A DNA stretch of 64,000 nucleotides from NCBI RefSeq assembly GCF_001039355.2, contig NW_019773625.1, forward strand, positions 981,079 to 1,045,078. The letters are read 5' to 3'. This document shows positions 10,650 to 23,057 of this stretch, one piece after another (the stretch's first letter is position 1; every line of letters begins with the position of its first letter). Below the pieces are notes generated by a model, which was given only the letters and a program-made list of their open reading frames with translations, had not been told where the DNA came from and did not search any database. This DNA is from Lingula anatina (Eukaryota; Brachiopoda; Lingulata; Lingulida; Lingulidae). The position numbers and the translations under genes were made by a program.

Positions 10650-13600
10650 ACCCATCATTATCAAAACTCTGCAAACACCTAATGGCTTCATGCAGCTGTG
10701 CAATCAGATCCTTGTCCTGCAGATTAATGGCCTCTGCAAGCTGAACTTTAAGTACCGCGCACACTTGGTTCTCTTTCTTCTGTCCCGGAGCCTCGTTTCC
10801 AGCCCCTGGGGAAGCACAGTTGAGGCCAGTAAGGAGGGGAAGGGTGTGGAAATCTGAAAGATGATATATATGATATGTTCAGGTGGGAACTCTTAGCCGA
10901 GATGAAACGGGGACAAGAAATAATTTTGTCCTGGGAATCAAAAATAATTGAATCAAATTATAAATATACCTTAACTGCATGCCTTAGTGCAGAAAACCAT
11001 GCCCTTTTAATAAGGAATAGATAAGTTATCCAATTCTGATTTAAATTCAATTGTGTAGCATATTAATTATGTTCACAAACAGTGCTCAAAATAAAATACA
11101 GTGTGGTGAACAACTTCAATTTTGTGGAGAAAGTGCAAAGCTTAAACTTATAATCATGTTACCCTATTGCTTAGCTGGACTTTGTTTTATCATACAGAAC
11201 TGTTTTACTGAGAGATGGAGGTCACTTATTCCTGAAACTTTGTGAAAATGTCCTGTAATTCCTTTCTCTATTACAGAAAACCAATATACCTGTTTTAGTA
11301 ACAAGAAAGTATAGCTTACCTCGTTACTCAGCTGGACTGTATTTATACATACAACCCCCATGTAGTAAGAGCAGGAGGTTTCTTCTTGGAATCTATTCAA
11401 GACCTTGTAAAAATTTCACCTAGGCAAATAAATAAACATACCTGTAGTACTAAGGACTAGACGCAACTTCTTCTTGGCATCGCTGAAAGCTTGGCACCCT
11501 TCCAGGTTGTTGGGGTCGTACATGGGCGGTCCTTCCTCCTCCTCCACTTCTTCTGACTTACTACTACTACTTTGTTCTGCTGGCTCAAGCTCTATGCTGA
11601 CCTTTTTACGGTATTTGGCAAGAATATCATCTGGAAAAAAGAACTACTGGCATGTAAACTACTTGACATGCTATTGGTCTTCTTTCAGATTTATAATTTT
11701 GTGCCATCCCCCTTTTTGCTGCTGAAAGTCAAAAGTAAAAAGCTATAAAATTAGTTCTTCTTTCAGAAGGGTGTTTTTGTTATATCAAAATTTAAATGAC
11801 TAGAAGTGAAAATCTTGATGTAAATACTATAATTTACACATCGCACATTCATCACTGCAGAAAAATACATTAATATAAATTTATTATTTCATTTACTTTT
11901 GAAACATTAAAACAAATTTATTTCACTTTATTCTGTATCATCTATAGGATTTACTTTCCATACATAATGGTTGGTAAAGTAGAACTACCTATACTGGAAT
12001 TAGCATCCTGGACAGGAGGGGTTGAAATGCCGCCGCCTGCCTCGTCTTTGTTTTCAGATTCATCATGAGGTGACGTTTTACCATCCCCTAGAAGAGCAAA
12101 CAAATTCATCATCGTCTACCACTTGAATACAAACTGTTTGTGGTATGATAAACATAAATTCATTGGTTTGAGAAAGTGATAAGCAATGATAAATTGATAA
12201 GGAACCATGATTCGAAAACAGAAAAATTTTATCCACATCCATTTCGACTTCCACACAACACTACAAGCTGATATCTTTGAAAGTTCACAACTAAAATATT
12301 TATTACTCGTAGTAGTCTACATTAATTTGCCATAAATTTCTATAATATAATAAGGTAACTAATTTGTTCCTGATTTAGCTCCAAACAAACATAATTCAGA
12401 CCTCTGTCCTTGTGCCTCGGGGATTCCCTGTCTCTCGGCACAGACAGCGTCAAGTCTTCCTTCACATCTTGGGCTTTAGATCCCTTCCGTCTCACACCTG
12501 GTGAACATTAGCAAGTATAATGATGCATGCCGAGCAAAATTCAAGGAAAATGGAATAATATATACATAATGTACATTGTCCCAAGAATGGTGATCTGTAT
12601 TATTTAATTACAGCTAAAGCATGATTTCAAATAAGTTGACAATGTCAAAGATTTAAAAATAATAATTTAAGATACCAAAACAGCACCTGTGACTGCTGGT
12701 GCAGTGCACTGATAACTTTTATGTGTTTTTTTTTTTTGCATAACACACCTTTAATTTTCAGCAATGCATACCTTTAGAAATTTTCTCCTTAACCGACTTA
12801 AAAATGCTGAGTTTCTTCCTGTCATGTCTGTCATCTTCCTAAATTCATCAAAAAATTTTCAAAATCTTTGATTAGTAAAGCATGATTGTTGGCTACTGTA
12901 TTTTGTATTTCACAGACCAAATGTATGAAAGAATCTTCCGCCCTTGTATTGCCTCTCATGTGTGAAATATCACTGTGAATGACATACATGATTCTAAAAA
13001 ATAGATAAATATGTATCAATTACATAATGACTGCAGTAGATTCCTCATGATTCAGACACTTAGGGGACCGTAAAATTTTCGCGAGTTACATAACATTTTC
13101 CATGTAATTTTAGCTGACATCAAAGTATCCATTTGCTATGAATGTTAATTTGAGACATGTTTTTGGGAGTCATTCCAATTCTTATGTACTTATTTTAAAT
13201 CTTCTTGTGCATTTGCTCTTATTTCAGCCTACCTCATGCTGGCTGTTCTGATTTCGCCTCTTTGGTATTGCACCAGCAGATGGCACCACCGTTACTTCCT
13301 GTGCCTTGCTAAACTGAATCTCATTAGCTGTCTTCTCCTTTCCTTCAGTCACATGATCTATCAGCTGAACAGTGCTCACACCAGCTGCACCAGTACCACT
13401 TTGGCTTTCATCGGTACTACTATGACTTCTTGTGGTCTCTGTTCCATTGGACAAGGTGCTCAGTCCACTTCCTCTACTACCACTGCCATAACTGCTGTCA
13501 AAATTATCAACTAAGTTGGGAATCAGGTCTTGAGTTCTAGGAGGTATAGGGGGCGCCTGCAGAAGAGAGATGTTTGGGACAGGGTCATTAATAGATGGAG

Positions 13601-16600
13601 CCCCTGTTGTGTCATTTTTCGGACCCTCTTGCATCAGGGGATCAAATAAGGTGACCGCAGTAGACAGCCGATTCTCATCAATATTCACATTCTGTTGTTC
13701 AGTCAGCTTCAAATTATCAATGTTATCAGACAGCATATCTACCGACAAACTTGTAGCAGTAGCACCTGGGAGAGAGAATTCTGACTGGCCACTTATAAAA
13801 ATCCGAGACTCTCGCCCACGATCTTCGAATATATCTTCCTCACTGATTGGCCCATTCAGGACCCTGCGCTGGTTGAGATGGCCCTCTGGCAGCCATGTCT
13901 GATCCAACGATGGCGGCACTGCTGGCCGTATTGACTGCTGGTCATACTGGGCTTGCCTGACTGGGTCCACGCTGTACAGTACACTACCTACCCTCCCCTG
14001 TGCATGCTGGAGAGAGTCCGAAATGCGTTGACTGGAGGTGTATTCATACTTGGTTTCCTCGATCCTGCTGTAGTTCTCCACCATCTGAGATACAACCCTG
14101 GACCTGGAGATGAAGATTATTTCTGCACTGAAATTATATGCCAGCTTGGAAAATTTATTTTAAAGGTGCTTTTCTTGTTTTATTAGCTGTAACTGAAATT
14201 ACATCCAAATGAAATAAAATTAATGAGATCATTACTAAATTTTTATTTTTAATTGCAATAACAATTAGAAAGTAAAAATCTTAATTATATTACAAAGAAA
14301 CATACAATTCTCATGAACTATCATAAATTCATTTTCATTAGCATTAATTGTACTTCTTCCACATAATGCACAAATTCCTAGCCAGAAAGATAAGAAATAA
14401 AAACACCCATATGCCTTATATTGTTCAAAAATTCTCTCACTCATTCTCATAACAAACAATAAACCTACCGGTTTTCATCCCAACGAACTTCCCTGGAAGT
14501 ATTTCCCACATGTCTGCGCATAACAACCTGCGGTGGGACGCCAGCATCAGGAAGATCATCTGAGGAGTTTCCAAAGAAGAAGGAGGCTGATTCTTCAGAT
14601 GTGTTGGTGGGGGGTGGTACTCCTCCAATAGCACCCTCCAGAGCATCAACTTCTGTGAGATTAAAAAAAAGAGGGCTCTCAAGTTATTTTCAGTTTCTGA
14701 CATATGAATGCCATGTAAAATTACCTTAAAAGAGTAACAAACACTCACATAATTTCATTTCTCAAAATTGTTAACAAAGAAAATTACAGTTTAAACAAAA
14801 TATGATAATACCAAAATGTGACTGATATCAATTGACATTTAAGGTATTAATGGAATTTACCAGCAATCTGATCTTCTCGCTGATCAACCTCAGAGCCTTC
14901 ATCTGCTGCCTGACTTTTGCTGCTAACACTCACAGTGTCATCCTGAACAAAAAATAAGTAAATAAATAAATGAATAAATAAAGACAAACCATGCATTTCC
15001 AGACCAACACTGAATGAAGATTGCTAAATGATAGCGAAAACATATCTTTTTTTCAAATTTTTAAAAAATCACTTCAAGGTTTATACCCTGCCCTTACAGA
15101 TTAACTTTATCTAAACATACAACTACATTAAATTTCAAATTCATAGTCACAAATAAACTTTACCTAAACATACAACTACATTAAATCCTAAATTCATAGT
15201 CCATCACACTAATTGCACTAAAATTTTTTTTCAATGCTATATATTGACAAATGCCTTTCCGCTTGCTGCCTATCACTATACTTGGCAATGCCTGTGTCCA
15301 CTCACCGTGTCCAGCTCCAGAAGTCTGTCCACCTGACTTTCCCCAGTCTCACTGGCCAGAACATCTGTGCTCCAGGCATCACTGGCAGTCTCTGACATCT
15401 CAGATGCCTGTCAGCAAAACAGTTTGTATTTTTTGTGATATTATAAAACAGTAATGTACCCAATAATAACATAATTATATCAAAGTTGAAAAAGTTTTGT
15501 ATTATAAAACAAAAATATATCCAATAATAACATAATTATATCAAAGTTTTCATTCTGGTACTTCTTAGTTGTATTATACGAAGATGATGGGAAAATTGAA
15601 TCTCATACTGGATCTTACTTGAAATGGAGATCGCAGCATTTTGACCTTGTCACAATACTTTTCCAGATGAAATGAATTGTCATCAGTGTCATATGATGCT
15701 TGAAATTTCCATTCTAATTTCATTTATCACTATGTCTGTTTTGATTCCATTTTATCTTAAAATAATCCATAATTCAATTTAATATATTTCAAAACAAACC
15801 ATACTTACATGTCTTTTGGGATCCTGAAAGGGTACTCCCAGTAAATTCTGACAAATAATTTCCTCGGCAACCTCCTCTAGGCGTTCTAGTTGGTCTCTTT
15901 CCGGAGGCTCGGAGTCGCTGGCAAGAACGTCTGTGCTCCAAGTGTCACTCACCGTGGACTTGGTCTCATCCTCTGTAAATAAGAAATGTGTTAAATGCAT
16001 CAACTGGAAGTCTTAGATTAAATGATTTCTATGCTAAAGAGGCCTTTTCAAGATTAAATGGGGGGTTCAATATTTCCTACTTCAGATTACACTTATGTAG
16101 TTCCATCATCAACAATTTTTTCTCGGTCACACCTTATATATCAAACTTACCAACCTCACCCTCACACACTCTTTCTTCCACTTCCTAAATATCACTTCTA
16201 TGTTATAACTTAAATCATAAATGGTTCAGCTTATAACTCACTTTCATATTCTGATTTGATGTCAAACTTTCCAAATCTCTCCGTCACATCTTCTCTGTCT
16301 CTCTTCCTTATAGTAATGGGCAGATCCTGCACCCTGGGAAGCTCCTCCTCTGGCCCTATGCTATCAGTATGGGACACTGGGGTATCTCGCCCACTGATAT
16401 TCGGGGTGCCCCTGCCACTGACATTGGCTGACAGCATGTCGGAAAAGTTGTCTGTGACGTCATTTTCATCGTCGTCCAGTTCCACAGAACCTACGGAGTG
16501 ACTGGATGCTGCCTCTGATATGGCTTCTAAATAGTCACTGGTATTACCTGGGGGAAAATCGGATTTTAAACATTTTGATCATAATACCTTTTAGCTACGT

Positions 16601-19600
16601 CTGCTAAATAATTACTTGCAATATGTGCTTAGATTGCAACTTGAAGGTTGTACCATCAGAAAAGATTCAAGGTAAAAATCTTCTCATCTATGAGGAATTT
16701 GAGTTTAAAAACCATTACAGAATTCTACAGATATACATGTCAGTTTTCTAATTTCATAATTATGCAAAGTAAAAAGATTTTGTCTGTTTAATAGATGTTC
16801 TAGGTTGTCACTGATTATGTCATTGAAATATCATACATCTCATTTATACAACTGTATCCTGTATAAGCTGAAAAAAAAAAAAAAAAGTCTTCAGATCTCT
16901 TCCTCTCACCTATTGAATCCTGATCATGTGACAAAGAAAACCTTGTCCTCTTTTCCACAACTTCTGGCTCTCCATCTCCATCTAAGTCTTCTCCAGGTAA
17001 ACTGTCCACCTTCCCACGTCTACGGCGCATCTCCATTCTCAGAACCTAGAACAGCAAAATTAATGAAATATTGTTAGATTGTCAAATGCACTGAGATAAC
17101 AGTAAGAACAATGTACACGCAATTAAGGCACTGTGACAAAATATGACAAAACTTCTCTATATTCAAGTTTAGTGAAAAGTTGTTTAATTTTGGCGAGAGG
17201 GCAATGGACCAAAGAAGTGATTATCTTTTATAGCAGGTACAATTCGGAGTCCTCATTTATGAGGGTTATTACCAATATATGTGTATATCTTTAAAGTCTT
17301 ACTTCCTCAAAAAATAATAAAATCTGTTACATTGATCTTCTTAAAATGTGACTCTTCTGATTCGTGCTCATATTATAATCATATAAATGTATACCTTCTC
17401 TTCTACCAGCATTCCAGGTACCTCAGTCTGTTGATTGGTTACTATGACTAGAACATCCTCTTGGGGGTCTACATCTTGCAAACTCAAGGAGTCCTCCCCA
17501 GAGTCGTCTGAGTTACCTACATTGCCACTTAAGTTTGTGAAGCTACGCTTTTTGTTCACTGCAATAAAACAGACAAGAGAATCAAAGGCATTTCTGAACA
17601 TTATAGTTTTCAAAATTTTCTTCTGTTTGTTTGTCCATCTGTATAACTTCAGGATGCATGTGAACATGCGCGCGCACACACACATGTGCACTCGCACTAA
17701 CAAAAGGACTTTATTAAATCCATCTTTTTAGCCAAACCCAACATGTGGCAAACAGACTAACTACAAGATATTGGAGGAATTTCACTTTCATTTTCCTTAT
17801 CAGATAAAAAAAATCCTGACTCAAAAAAGAGAGAGAAAAAAAAAACATAATGGAAAAATCTAGCATTTCTTATCCTGTGAGGCTAGACAAGGGGGGTAAC
17901 TGTTACCATGTACCTTTACTATTTTTCCTGTCCTGTGAGGGTGTCCCTGGGGGTGTGGCTACGGGAGTCACCACTCCTGTGTTTCTGATAGCAGCATTAG
18001 CCACACTTAACTGTGCCATCAATGGACTGTTAGCAGGTAGGTCACCCAGCAAACTCTCCACTAACTTCCTCTCTTGACTGTTCTCATTCAGGTCACTCTG
18101 GACCTAGTTGGAAGGATAAAATCAACCACTTGATTTTGATAGCAATAAAATGAATATAAATCCCAAGTAATTTGATTCAAATCAAATATCTGTTAAGTTC
18201 CTTTTATGTTTATTTATTGACATCATTACGAGGAAGCAATTTGTTTTCATTTGAAAATAGTTTGTTTCTGTTTGATAAGCCAGGACCCTTATCAGTAGGA
18301 GGAAGCAATTTATCTTCAAATGAAAAGGAAGGTATTCAATTAAGCTATATAACAGTAAAGCTTTGTTCAATTTTTATCAGCTAAACACCAGACCACCATG
18401 ATATTCAATCTCAGCAGATGTGATGACATTCTTTGTTTGTAGATAGCTCATAGTGTTAGTGTTATTCTCAAGTTTGTCTATTTTATTTTCATAAACTCAC
18501 ATTTGTACTGTATAGTTATGTTAGTTACCATAATTTCAGTGGTGAAATACAATAACTTTATTATATCACTATCAAAAAATCAATGACAAAATTTTCACAA
18601 AAAACAATTATTTGCAAAATGTAAAACACAGTTCTAACATTCAGTGAATTCTTTAAAGTCTTCTTACCTCAGTCAGGAAATTGATCACCATCCTGAGCTG
18701 GGCCGGAGTAAGCAGAACAGCAGTGCGCCCCACCCCATGCAGCTGTAGAGGGGAGTGGGCGGGGCTATCTGACACCTCACTCTCTATCATATTGTCTAGT
18801 ATGGAGGAGACACAACCCTGGACGTTTGAAGAAAAAAGAAAAGATCATTCTGACTGAATCCCCTGGTAGCTTTAAGCAAGGTGCTATATGACCAAGTGTA
18901 CCAAACCAAGGGCTTACATAAAATTCACCTTGTGAAATATTTTTCTTTTGGATTCATCCAACAAAATCTATTTTTCTTTCCAAAATGAAAACATCATCTT
19001 ATTTAATAAAAATATTTGGAAGAAAAATACTGATCAGCGACATCAAACTTTAGCATATATTCAATGTACACAAGGTAGATATGCAATGCTACTTTCATAT
19101 GAATTTCGCAACAATAAAATAACTGTTTAGATATATACATTAAAATGAGTCAAATAAATACATAAATGGAGCAGTTTCCTATTTGATTAGTATGGGTTAT
19201 TAAAACTGTGCAATATGTCACTGCACTGCTATACAATAACAATAATCCAAAACAACAATAAAATGCATCACTTCACAATAAAAGTGCTTTTCTTTCTTGG
19301 GTTTTACTGAACTGCAATGATGTAACTTACGATTTAATATGTACAATAAATATATACTGTATATATATATATATTGACAGAATCTATAAAAACATAATGA
19401 ATAGGTGTTTAATATTTATTTAATTTTAATGAGAAGACCTTTAGTTCTCACCCTCTCAAACTTCCCATAAAGGTCCTGTATACGTGGGTCAATGTCTTCC
19501 AGCTTAGAAATAGTTAAAACCTGGAGGATCTGGGCAACCTAAATGAATGAATGAATGAATGAATGAATACTCATAACAACAACAACAAATTAATCAAAAC

Positions 19601-21324
19601 AAACAACAAATAAATAATTATAATTAAATAAATTTGGTCTGACAAAGATATATTAACCAAAGACCTTATCAATTTCACTGTACAAGCAAAAGATCACAAA
19701 TTGGAATATCTTGAAGAAAACAAAATGGTGGTATGAACACAGCTTCTGTGTTTAAACACGCAGATGAAGGCAATATCCATATGAACTCGAACACAAGTTC
19801 ACAGCCTTTCCACATCTCTTATTTGCTATTGATATGCATTAACACGCAATACAAAGGCTAAAAGAAACACAATCCTATTTAACACTGGGGGGATTCAGCA
19901 CAGGAAAATAATCAATAATTTTAAAGCAGTTTAAGGCAGTATGCCTTTTTGCATACTAGTATATGTATACTGCAGTAACCCTGGCTTATATATCCCCGAG
20001 AGACTTCATCATTTCAATAAATCTGTGCCACACACTTGCTTATTTGCATTTTAATTTATGAATTATTCAATCACACAATTAAATTACCTTCCCAAACATT
20101 CAAGACAAGAAACAATAACTTGGCTGACAAGTATTTTTTGCAATATAATTTTTTCAGCCCAATCATTTATACTTCTTCATAAACTTGTCTTCCTTTTCCT
20201 AAATTAAGATTACATTGTAGGCAAATTTTCAGGCTAGAATGAGCCAAGACTGGGTGAAGAAAATAAATACCCAACAATGGTTAACTTACCTGCATTAAGT
20301 TATGCCTGGCAATGTAACTGACTGGTGCATCCAGAGTCAGTCCGTAAGGTTCAGGGTCGCAGATAGCAGGGCAGATGAAGATAGCAAACACAAGATCGCC
20401 ACACACAGTTCTTGCCTCCGTGGTGGAGAGGTGGTTCTCCTCGCTAAGAATTCTGTACATCTGTGACACCAACCAGCACAAACTCTGTGGAAAGCAGTAC
20501 ATGCTGTTCTTGATACTGCTAATGAAACGTTCAGTCAGTGTGTGTAATTTACTGATGGTGAATTCCCTATAGTTCTTCACCTTCTCGTCATACTGGGGAC
20601 TACCTGCCTCCCCAAACCTCTTCAATTTATCAGCTGATGGAAATCTCACCAGTGCTTTTTCTGGGTCTATGTCATAAAACCACTCATCTTCCATTAGAAG
20701 CTGCATCACTGGCTTGTGAAGAGCAGCAGTGAGAAACAGTTTAACAGAGAATAAACTTTCAATGAGTAATCTAAACACAGCACTAAAAGTACAGTTTCCT
20801 CTCCTGAGCATTTTACAAGGGTCATTACTTTTGGCAAGCTGTATCTGTATTAATGACTTCAAAAGCTGCAGTACTAGGATCTCATCTTCCTGCATTACAC
20901 AATTTCCATATAGAGAGGACATCAAAATCTGGGTCATTTTTTGGCCTTTTTCCTGGTTTTGCTTTGTCCCAGCGACAAGACAACTGGCAACAACTGCAGG
21001 TCTGTCCCGTAGCTGCTGTAAAAATTCCCCATACTTGGAATCATGATAATTCAAATATTTATAACTATCAATAAAATTTGCCAGATCCAGTTGATTGGCC
21101 TTATGACAAACCACAGCTGGTGACATCTCCCGAGAGCCAAGAATCAACTGATTTAGATTAAGCCTCTGCTGCTTTGCAATCCATGCTGTGTGAAAAAGTT
21201 GCTCAGCAACCTTCCCAATTTCTTCATTCAGTTTCTGAATGTGCTCTCTTTCAGAGTGAACATAAAGACGTTCCTGCTTCAAGTGTCTGGCAAGCTCCAG
21301 CAACTTGTCAAACTGTGCTGCCAT
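8068..21324 (-). CDS. GAPVD1: GTPase-activating protein and VPS9 domain-containing protein 1 (RME-6/Gapex-5), complete, 23 exons
   Basis: Exons in transcript order: 20290-21324, 19452-19538, 18668-18817, 17914-18103, 17395-17558, 16910-17045, 16242-16547, 15809-15972, 15306-15407, 14861-14942, 14469-14652, 13233-14103, 12772-12838, 12402-12497, 11989-12087, 11442-11630, 10652-10853, 10254-10388, 10004-10127, 9723-9789, 9213-9327, 8667-8805, 8068-8331. They sum to 4968 nt, 1655 residues, with consistent GT-AG phases throughout; vertebrate GAPVD1 is about 1480. The N-terminus is a RasGAP-like domain, the middle is acidic and low in complexity, and the C-terminus is a VPS9 domain. The family activates Rab5/Rab31 and works with AP-2 and clathrin on early endosomes. 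A 5' non-coding exon is likely, since TTGCAG precedes the start at about 21352. Introns hold only microsatellites and small local duplications. Orthology is clear from end-to-end similarity to the known family. Confidence 0.95.
10184..10285. repeat. Short tandem duplication at the GAPVD1 exon 18 donor
   Basis: 10193-10225 is an imperfect copy of 10249-10281, which spans the exon 18 donor (shared 'gttacct.tgaat' and 'ca..aatc'). The duplicate lies in the following intron and has no intact exon frame, so it is not expected to be spliced. Confidence 0.5.
10613..10647. repeat. (CA)n microsatellite
   Basis: A CA run in a GAPVD1 intron, only a few bases from the donor of exon 17 (10652-10853). On the sense strand it is a TG run directly after GTAAG. 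Confidence 0.95.
15100..15205. repeat. Two-copy tandem repeat, about 53-bp unit
   Basis: Both copies contain 'aaacatacaactacattaaat' split by a few changes, then 'aaattcatagtc'. It lies in the GAPVD1 intron between exons 9 and 10. Confidence 0.7.
15436..15553. repeat. Two-copy tandem repeat, about 65-bp spacing
   Basis: 'attataaaaca' and 'ccaataataacataattat' followed by 'atcaaagtt' occur twice in the GAPVD1 intron between exons 8 and 9. No gene signal is present. Confidence 0.75.
19541..19568. repeat. (AATG)n microsatellite
   Basis: About seven AATG units immediately upstream (on the minus strand) of the acceptor of GAPVD1 exon 2. Confidence 0.9.
20290..21324 (-). CDS. GAPVD1: GAPVD1 exon 1: RasGAP-like domain
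   Basis: This single 345-codon exon carries the start codon and nearly all of the RasGAP-like domain, from about residue 60. Family landmarks include 'HLKQERLYV' near the N-terminus, 'HTAWIAKQQRLNLNQLI', 'SLYGNCVMQEDE', 'KLFLTAALHKPVMQLL', 'CFPQSLCWLVSQMY' and 'FICPAICDPEPYG'. The exon ends at LMQ, exactly before the conserved V in the next exon. The ATG at 21324 sits in AAAATGGCA, a good context. Confidence 0.93.
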
Positions 21325-23049
21325 TTTCCCTTAAAATTTCCTATACCCACTGCAAGAGAAGAAACATAATATATTCTTAAATTCATTCTTCCTTTAATAT
21401 GAGTCAAAATACAGATTTTATCCCTAAAAGCAAAAGCAAAAAATTATATGGAAAAAAAAACAACAACTAAAAAATACGCCTTTAAGTTATGCAATGCGAA
21501 TAAGTTACGAGAAGTTATCCACTTTAAAAAGAATATGAAAATATACAAGCAATCAACCAATTTGCAATTATATTTCAATAATTCACCCAGAGTCAAAGTG
21601 AACAATGCACATGGAAAGGTTTCACTTATACTTTCCACGTGTGTCATATAAAAGTCGTTGGAAAACCACTGGCAGAGCGGATACTTGAAAATGACTCATG
21701 ATCAGTTGACTGGCAAAGAACCTTTTTTAATCATTTCATTAAACTTCACGATATCACTAACTATGTAATCAATGATAAGGAAGCATTTTCAGATTTCCAA
21801 CGGCCATAAATTTATGCTTATTATGCAAGTGCATAAAAGAATGCACGGATTTTCGAGCTGCAATGAATATTTGTTCACACCCCCTTATTTGCTTTGATAC
21901 CAAACCATATTACACGACCAAAGAGACACGTGTGCATCATGCCGATGCTCCAAACAATGTTCGATAGTTCTATATTGTAGCGACACGCATGAATTTCAAC
22001 CAGCTATCAACACTTATACTCACAAAGGTATTAATTGTGTGTTATTTCCAATCCATTTTGCTGAGAGAGAGAGAACGCAAGATGAAAGTTTACAACACCC
22101 ACTGCGCATTCTTTACGCGCAAGCGATAGAAACAGACTGCGTACAGTCGAACATTAGCTAATTATGTTAATGTACTTAAGTAGTCAAATCTTTATCTTTA
22201 ATTAAACATTATCTAAGATTTATGATGAAAATTTGAAAAATATCCTTTTGGTAGTCTTTAATGTATAATACGGAAAATATTGTTCGCCAAAGTGTTGACT
22301 TTGCACGCGCCAACGGCTGGTTTTGTTTACTTCCGGAGCAGGTGCGCAAATTTAGTGCCAAGTATAAAAGCGTTTTCACCTGTATATCAACATATAATTT
22401 CGAAAGTACAACTTTCAGTGAAAATCAAAATGCAGATTATTTCGAGAATGCTAATATGAGCGAGCGTTTTTGGGGAAAACATTTAAAAAATCAAAAGTAG
22501 GTTAAGGGGTCATTTGGAGACAGCCGTCTGTCTGGGAATGGCGTCAGATGTCGCATTTTCATTCATCCTTTGTCTGGTAGGTTCATTTTTGCGAAAAACC
22601 AGCGCCACGGATTCAGTCTTTTTTATTCAGTTTTAGATATATTTGTACGTCATAAATTGTCATTGTCAAATATGTTTTTCCTTTAGTGATATTGTTTTGG
22701 AAAAAGACGGAAAATTTGAGACCGAGAGAAATAGTATGTGAAGGCTGAAGGTCAACCTAGACCGTGTGTGTTTTCTCTTTGACCTGCATTATGTGCACAT
22801 CCAAGAAAACATTCACAGATTATACGTGTGGTCACATAATCAGATATACAACAGTACATTGCAATACAGGAAGATTTCTGCAATGGAACTGATGTTTTAA
22901 TCTGTTTGTTTTTTCGTTTTATTTTATTTTATTCATTTATTTTTGCTAAAAGGGATGTCTTCATCAAATACGTACTAGCTTGCATTAAGTTGAGGCAATA
23001 ATTTTATTTATTAAATTTTTCAGTTGGAAGCCAATGAGTAGCAACTGCC
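21325..23049. promoter_or_regulatory. Divergent intergenic region between GAPVD1 and the zinc-finger gene
   Basis: GAPVD1 (-) and the zinc-finger gene (+) start from opposite sides of about 1.7 kb. A consensus ETS-type site ACTTCCGG lies at 22329-22336, typical of TATA-less housekeeping promoters. Both genes appear to have non-coding first exons, with acceptors near 21352 (-) and 23023 (+), so the core promoters lie between them. The open frame at 22261-22500 has no family match that I can see and is probably untranslated. Confidence 0.45.
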
Positions 23050-23057
23050 ATGGCTAG
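23034..23057 (+). promoter_or_regulatory. Short upstream ORF overlapping the main start codon
   Basis: Just after the 5'UTR acceptor (AG at 23022-23023) an ATG at 23034 opens a seven-codon frame. It ends with TAG at 23055-23057, overlapping the main ATG at 23050 in another frame. Its context (CCAATGA) is weaker at +4 than the main start (GCCATGG), so leaky scanning past it is likely. Confidence 0.55.

Noticed and set aside
13236-13902. Plus-strand open frames opposite GAPVD1 exon 12
   Set aside because: Shadows of the real minus-strand exon, whose frame, splice sites and phase are all consistent.
22261-22500. 79-codon plus-strand frame in the GAPVD1/zinc-finger intergenic region
   Set aside because: No family features. 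It overlaps a likely promoter with an ETS site.
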